Assembly (NCBI RefSeq): GCF_011044995.1
Contig: NZ_JAAKZW010000048.1
Coordinates: forward strand, 1 to 39,234
Length of the DNA: 39,234 nucleotides
Reading direction: 5' to 3'
Source: Streptomyces mesophilus
GTDB lineage: Bacteria; Actinomycetota; Actinomycetes; Streptomycetales; Streptomycetaceae
The notes beneath the pieces were generated by a model. That model did no database searches. It saw nothing but the letters and a program-made list of their open reading frames with translations, and was not told the origin of the DNA. A program made the translations under genes and the position numbers. Shown piece by piece: positions 35,560 through 39,234 of the stretch (positions are counted from its first letter, which is position 1; the number at the start of each line of letters is the position of its first letter).

Positions 35560-35585
35560 ATCTTTCCAGGGGATCTTTCCAGGGG
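35560..35585. repeat. 13-nt tandem duplication before the cupin promoter
   Basis: ATCTTTCCAGGGG occurs twice back to back (35560-35572 and 35573-35585), directly abutting the -35 of the cupin gene and lying in the 5' region of marR. It is a perfect duplication, probably recent. Confidence 0.85.
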
Positions 35586-35629
35586 TTGACGACCTTCAAG
35601 CAAGCTTGTACAACTTTAGTTGTACAACT
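35586..35629. promoter_or_regulatory. Cupin promoter with MarR-type double operator
   Basis: TTGACG (35586-35591), a 17-nt spacer and TACAAC (35609-35614) form a promoter for the cupin gene. The palindrome TTGTACAA occurs at 35606-35613, over the -10, and at 35620-35627, within the perfect 12-mer AGTTGTACAACT (35618-35629) just downstream of the start point. The two sites also form one larger inverted repeat. Binding here would block the promoter. Confidence 0.7.
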
Positions 35630-35647
35630 ACTGGAGAGGGAATCTTC

Positions 35648-36019
35648 TTGCCGATCATCCAAGCATCTTCCGCCCCGACCTTCGACCTCCCCAACGCCAC
35701 CTTCACAGGCCTGGCCGCACCGAGCCGGGGCGCCGAGGAGACCTGTGTCTGGAAGACCCGTGTGCACCCGGGCGCCGAGCCCGGGCTGCACTCCTTCGAC
35801 CATGAGGAGGTCCTGGTCGTGATCGCCGGTGCGGCCGTCGCCGTGCTCGACGGAGTGGAGCACCCGGTGACCGTCGGGGACGCGATCATCGTGCCCGCCG
35901 GCGTCGAGTTCGGTCTGGGCAATCCGCACGACGAGCCCTTCGAGGCCGTGGTCGCGCTGCCGGTCGGCGCGCTGGCCTTCATGAACGGGAAGTCCCTGGT
36001 CCCGCCGCCCGCTCAGTAG
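35648..36019 (+). CDS. Small cupin-domain protein
   Basis: Start TTG 35648 is chosen for its strong GGAGAGGGA (35633-35641) six bases upstream and because it falls just beyond the operator; longer frames run back through marR and are rejected. The 123-residue protein is a single cupin barrel. Motif 1 is GLHSFDHEEVLVVIAG and motif 2 is GDAIIVPAGVEFGLGN. The position usually held by the second-motif His is Phe, so metal binding may be altered. It is divergent from and probably controlled by the MarR protein. Reaction unknown; an oxidation-sensing or small-molecule-modifying enzyme is possible. Confidence 0.85.
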   Translation: MPIIQASSAPTFDLPNATFTGLAAPSRGAEETCVWKTRVHPGAEPGLHSFDHEEVLVVIAGAAVAVLDGVEHPVTVGDAIIVPAGVEFGLGNPHDEPFEAVVALPVGALAFMNGKSLVPPPAQ

Positions 36020-36040
36020 GGGTTCACAGCTTCAGCGGTC

Positions 36041-37027
36041 TCAGAGCTTCCGCAGCCGCAGCCGCTGCACCTTGTGGTCCGGTCCCTTGCGCAGCACCAG
36101 GGTGGCGCGGGCCCGGGTGGGGGCCACGTTCTGGGTGAGGTTGGGCAGGTTGATGGTCTGCCACATGCGACGGGCGTACGCCATCGCCTCGTCCTCCGAG
36201 ACGAGCGTGTGGCGGTGGAAGTACGAGTCCGTGTTCTGGAAGGCCGTCGCGCGCAGCTTGCGGAAGCGGCTGAGGTACCAGGCCTCGATGTCCTCGGGCT
36301 TGGCGTCCACGTACACGCTGAAGTCGAAGTAGTCCGCGAGACCGACCCGGGTGCGGCCGTCCTTGCCGGGCAGGGCGGGCTGCAGGACGTTCAGGCCCTC
36401 GACGATCAGGATGTCGGGGCGCCGGACCGTCAGGCGCTCGCCGGGGACGATGTCGTACTTCAGATGCGAGTAGACGGGCGCGGTGACCTCGTCCTTGCCG
36501 GCCTTGATGTCCGCGACGAAACGGGTGAGCGCCCTGCGGTCGTACGACTCGGGGAAGCCCTTCCTCGACATCAGACCGCGGGCCTCCATCTCCTTCATGG
36601 GCCACAGGAAGCCGTCGGTGGTGACGAGTTCGACCCGCGGGTGCTCGGGCCAGCGGGCGAGCATGGCCTGGAGCAGACGGGCGACCGTGGACTTGCCGAC
36701 GGCGACCGAACCCGCGACTCCTATGACGAAGGGCGTGCCGTGCTGGGTGCCGTGCCCGTCGCCCGTGTCGAGGAAGGTGTTGAGCGCGCCGCGCAGCCGG
36801 TCGGTGGCGCCGACGTACAGATTGAGCAGCTGGGACAGCGGCAGATAGACGTCGCGCACCTCGTCCAGGTCGATCACGTCGCCGAGTCCGCGCAGCTTCT
36901 CGACCTCCGCGGCGGTCAGCGGGAGCGGCGTCTTGTCGCGCAGCGCGCTCCACTCCGACCTGGTCAGGTCCACGTACGGGGTGGGCTCCGAGCGGCGGTG
37001 AGTGCCCGGCGGCGGCGAGGTGATCAC
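36041..37027 (-). CDS. coaA: Pantothenate kinase, type I
   Basis: CoaA phosphorylates pantothenate, the first and usually controlled step of coenzyme A synthesis. The 328-residue protein has the P-loop GSVAVGKST (106-114) and the family segments [56 protein letters not shown] and [16 protein letters not shown]. The start is GTG 37027. A three-codon ATG-ACT-CTG-TGA overlaps it and a GGAG lies 13 bases further up, so the start is less certain. It lies 69 bases downstream of a small gene on the same strand and converges closely with the cupin gene. Confidence 0.93.
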   Translation of the reverse strand: MITSPPPGTHRRSEPTPYVDLTRSEWSALRDKTPLPLTAAEVEKLRGLGDVIDLDEVRDVYLPLSQLLNLYVGATDRLRGALNTFLDTGDGHGTQHGTPFVIGVAGSVAVGKSTVARLLQAMLARWPEHPRVELVTTDGFLWPMKEMEARGLMSRKGFPESYDRRALTRFVADIKAGKDEVTAPVYSHLKYDIVPGERLTVRRPDILIVEGLNVLQPALPGKDGRTRVGLADYFDFSVYVDAKPEDIEAWYLSRFRKLRATAFQNTDSYFHRHTLVSEDEAMAYARRMWQTINLPNLTQNVAPTRARATLVLRKGPDHKVQRLRLRKL

Positions 37028-37096
37028 AGAGTCATTGTTGCGGCTCCATGAACGGTGTGTGGCGTGGGGTGCGTCACGCGGGTTCCCGCGCCGCCG

Positions 37097-37357
37097 TCAC
37101 TCGCCTTCGGCGATCCGGTCCCGTGCTTCCTCGAGCAGGCTCAGGTACTCGGCCTCTTCGCAGCCGGGCATGGTGCCCATCTCGTACAGGTCGAGGGCGT
37201 CGTCGAGGTCCTCGCCCAGGTCCTCGTCGGGCAGGGCGTCGAGGGCGAGCTCGCTGTGGACCCGGCCGGTGAAGTCGGCGGCCGTGCGTGTGAAGTCGGC
37301 TGACGTGCGCGCGGTGGATCGCCTGCGGGCGAAAAGACGTCGGCGTATCGGCACCAT
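37097..37357 (-). CDS. Small conserved-looking protein of unknown function
   Basis: The 86-residue product starts [20 protein letters not shown] (very basic) and becomes acidic ([40 protein letters not shown]), with no membrane helix or recognised domain. The helix-rich acidic end could be a protein-binding region. ATG 37357 is preceded by a run of G that can act as Shine-Dalgarno. It probably forms an operon with coaA, which follows. Third-position GC supports coding. Confidence 0.7.
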   Translation of the reverse strand: MVPIRRRLFARRRSTARTSADFTRTAADFTGRVHSELALDALPDEDLGEDLDDALDLYEMGTMPGCEEAEYLSLLEEARDRIAEGE

Positions 37358-37459
37358 GCCCCCCCAGCACAGAACCAGGTGCCCGCTCGGGCCCGGTTCC
37401 GGGGAACGTAACCGCTGCGGGAGCGCCGGTCCAGACCTGTGCGTCAGGGATCTGCCCCG

Positions 37460-37504
37460 TAGGCTGCCGCCATGCGCGCACCACAGCCGGGACGGGCCGG
37501 ATGA
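37460..37504 (+). promoter_or_regulatory. Probable leaderless 10-codon upstream ORF of acpS
   Basis: TAGGCT (37460-37465) is a good -10, and ATG 37472 lies seven bases after it, the geometry of a leaderless transcript. That ATG opens [10 protein letters not shown], whose TGA (37502-37504) overlaps the acpS ATG (37501). acpS itself has only a weak Shine-Dalgarno, so its translation may depend on termination of the short ORF. Confidence 0.5.
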
Positions 37505-37869
37505 TCATCGGAGTCGGGATCGATGTGGCCGAGGTCGACCGCTTCCGTGCCTCCCTCGAGCGCACTCCGTCGCTCGCGCAGCGGCTCTTCCTGGAGAGCG
37601 AGTTGTATCTGCCGAGCGGCGAGCAGCGCGGCTTCGCCTCCCTCGCCGCCCGTTTCGCGGCCAAGGAGGCACTGGCCAAGGCGCTCGGGGCGCCGGCGGG
37701 GCTGCACTGGACCGATGCCGAGGTGTACGTCGAGGAGAGCGGGCAGCCGCGCCTTCGCGTCACCGGCACCGTGGAGCGCCGGGCGGCCGAGCTCGGGGTG
37801 CGCGGCTGGCATGTGTCCCTGAGCCACGACGCGGGCATCGCGTCCGCCGTGGTGATCGCGGAAGGGTGA
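37501..37869 (+). CDS. acpS: Holo-[acyl-carrier-protein] synthase
   Basis: AcpS moves 4'-phosphopantetheine from CoA onto acyl carrier protein, making it active in fatty-acid synthesis. The 122-residue protein has [10 protein letters not shown] (Asp8) and [13 protein letters not shown] (Glu56), the magnesium-binding residues, and [15 protein letters not shown]. The start ATG overlaps the stop of a ten-codon upstream ORF. The nnr gene follows after seven bases, with AAGGGTG spanning the acpS stop. coaA, which makes the CoA pathway precursor, is divergent nearby. Confidence 0.96.
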   Translation: MIIGVGIDVAEVDRFRASLERTPSLAQRLFLESELYLPSGEQRGFASLAARFAAKEALAKALGAPAGLHWTDAEVYVEESGQPRLRVTGTVERRAAELGVRGWHVSLSHDAGIASAVVIAEG

Positions 37870-37876
37870 TCTTCCC

Positions 37877-39234
37877 GTGCGTACTGCTCACAACGTCGAG
37901 ACCGTGCGCGCCGCCGAGCGCGCGCTGATGGCACAGCTGCCCGAGGGCGCGCTGATGCAGCGGGCCGCCGCGGGGCTCGCGGCCGCCTGCGCGGATCTGC
38001 TCGGGCGTGTGTACGGCTCCCGGGTCGTGCTCCTCGTCGGCAGCGGCGACAACGGGGGCGACGCCCTGTACGCCGGCGCCCGCCTCGCACGGCGCGGCGC
38101 CGGGGTCACCGCGGTGCTGCTCGCGCCGGAACGTACGCATGCGGGCGGGCTCGCGGCGGTGCGTGCCGCCGGGGCGCGGGTCGTCGCCGCCGGTGACGCC
38201 GGGCCGGTGATCGCACGGGCCGATCTCGTCATGGACGGCATCGTGGGCATCGGCGGCAAGGGCGGCCTGCGGCCCGATGCGGCTCAACTCGCTTCTCTCG
38301 TACGGGAATCAGGCGCCGTGGTCGTCGCCGTCGACCTGCCTAGCGGGGTCGGGGCCGACACCGGGGAGGTGGCCGGGGACGCGGTGCGGGCGGATGTGAC
38401 GGTCACGTTCGGGGCGTACAAGCCGGGGCTTCTGATCGACCCGGCGCGGTCGTACGCGGGGGCGGTGCGGCTTGTCGACATCGGGCTCTCGCTGCCTTCG
38501 GGGCCTTCCGCGTCCTCGGGGCCCGAGCTCGAGGCGCTGCAGTACGAGGATGTGGCGGGGCTGCTGCCTTCGCCGACGGCGTCCAGCGACAAGTACCGGC
38601 GGGGTGTGGTCGGGATCGCGGCCGGGTCGGCCACGTATCCGGGTGCGGCGGTGCTGGCCGTCGCGGGCGCGCTGCGGGGTGGTGCGGGAGCCGTGCGTTA
38701 TGTCGGCCCCGCCGCCGACGCGGTCCTCGCCCGCTTCCCCGAGACGCTGGTGCATGCCGGGCCGCCGTCCGCGGCGGGGCGGGTGCAGGCGTGGGTGGTC
38801 GGGCCCGGGATCGGGGACGACGCGGCGCGGGTGGCGGATGTGCTGGCCCAGGACGTGCCGGTGCTCGTCGACGCGGACGGGCTGCGGCTCGCGGATCCCG
38901 CGGTGCTGCGGGCGCGGACGGCGCTCACCGTGCTGACTCCGCATGCGGGGGAGGCAGCGGCGCTCCTCGGGGTGTCGCGGGAGTCCGTGGAGACGGCGCG
39001 GCTTTCGTCCGTACGGCGCCTTGCCTCGGAGTTCTCCGCGACCGTGCTGCTCAAGGGCTCGACCACACTGGTCGCGCCCGCGGGCGGAGGGCCGGTCCGG
39101 GTCAATCCGACGGGGACGGCCTGGCTGGCCACGGCCGGGAGCGGGGATGTGCTGTCGGGGTTGTCCGGGGCGCTGCTGTCGGCGGGGCTCTCCGGGGTGG
39201 ATGCGGCTTCGGTGGGGGCGTATCTGCACGGGCT
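37877..39234 (+). CDS. nnr: Bifunctional NAD(P)H-hydrate epimerase / dehydratase (3' end outside window)
   Basis: This enzyme repairs hydrated NADH and NADPH. GTG 37877 opens MRTAHNVETVRAAERALMAQ, and the frame is open to the window edge (452 codons), so the C terminus is missing. The epimerase (YjeF_N) domain has VGSGDNGGDALYAGARLAR and VVAVDLPSGVGADTGEV. The ADP-dependent dehydratase domain has GPGIGDDA, DADGLRLAD, LTPHAGEAAALLG, KGSTTLVA and the catalytic TAGSGDVLSGL. It is coupled to acpS, seven bases upstream. Close to complete, since the C-terminal domain is nearly finished. Confidence 0.93.
   Translation, partial: MRTAHNVETVRAAERALMAQLPEGALMQRAAAGLAAACADLLGRVYGSRVVLLVGSGDNGGDALYAGARLARRGAGVTAVLLAPERTHAGGLAAVRAAGARVVAAGDAGPVIARADLVMDGIVGIGGKGGLRPDAAQLASLVRESGAVVVAVDLPSGVGADTGEVAGDAVRADVTVTFGAYKPGLLIDPARSYAGAVRLVDIGLSLPSGPSASSGPELEALQYEDVAGLLPSPTASSDKYRRGVVGIAAGSATYPGAAVLAVAGALRGGAGAVRYVGPAADAVLARFPETLVHAGPPSAAGRVQAWVVGPGIGDDAARVADVLAQDVPVLVDADGLRLADPAVLRARTALTVLTPHAGEAAALLGVSRESVETARLSSVRRLASEFSATVLLKGSTTLVAPAGGGPVRVNPTGTAWLATAGSGDVLSGLSGALLSAGLSGVDAASVGAYLHG

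Overview
The window looks like a Streptomyces chromosome or a very close relative. The DNA is GC-rich with strong third-position GC bias, GTG and TTG starts are common, and several promoters have the TTGAC-n17-TA(C/G)..T form. The order rpsL-rpsG-fusA-tuf, S10-spc operons, secY-adk-map, infA-rpmJ-rpsM-rpsK-rpoA-rplQ, truA, rplM-rpsI-glmM, coaA, acpS is the streptomycete arrangement. It includes a ribosomal alpha operon that lacks rpsD. This is a core housekeeping block, interrupted by a few accessory genes.

Layout. Positions 1-1500 hold decayed minus-strand genes: a Crp/Fnr-type regulator, a cyclase-like protein broken by two frameshifts and a stop, and the start of a third reading frame. Positions 1555-6204 are the str operon with promoter, leader, rpsL, rpsG, fusA, tuf and terminator. 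Positions 6270-16517 are a merged S10-spc operon with a 393-nt leader, a terminator-like hairpin between rpsQ and rplN, and a strong hairpin after rplO. Positions 16687-18659 encode secY-adk, followed by map, infA, rpmJ, rpsM, rpsK, rpoA and rplQ (to 23052).

Positions 23105-31229 are the accessory segment. It holds a lipoprotein with a peptidoglycan-binding domain, truA behind a helically phased repeat array, and two tandem paralogous glycine-rich surface proteins with LALTG sorting signals. These two have nearly identical promoters/leaders and tails but diverged cores. A one-pass membrane protein and a GT87-type membrane glycosyltransferase follow. Positions 31226-39234 return to core genes: rplM-rpsI, glmM, a DUF389 membrane protein, a divergent MarR/cupin pair with a clear palindromic operator, coaA with a small upstream gene, acpS behind a probable 10-codon leaderless upstream ORF, and a bifunctional NAD(P)H-hydrate repair enzyme running off the end.

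Most genes supply one process: ribosomal proteins, elongation factors G and Tu, IF-1, RNA polymerase alpha, the Sec channel, methionine aminopeptidase and a tRNA pseudouridine synthase, with glmM, coaA and acpS feeding cell-wall and lipid metabolism. Translational coupling by TGATG/TAATG/ATGA overlaps is frequent. The best candidates for undescribed biology are the duplicated glycine-rich surface proteins with their conserved leader and variable G-tract, the 26-nt hairpin element shared by the str and S10 leaders, the mutually exclusive hairpins before tuf and rplN, the 10-bp phased repeats at truA and glmM, and the remains of a cyclase-like/Crp gene module.
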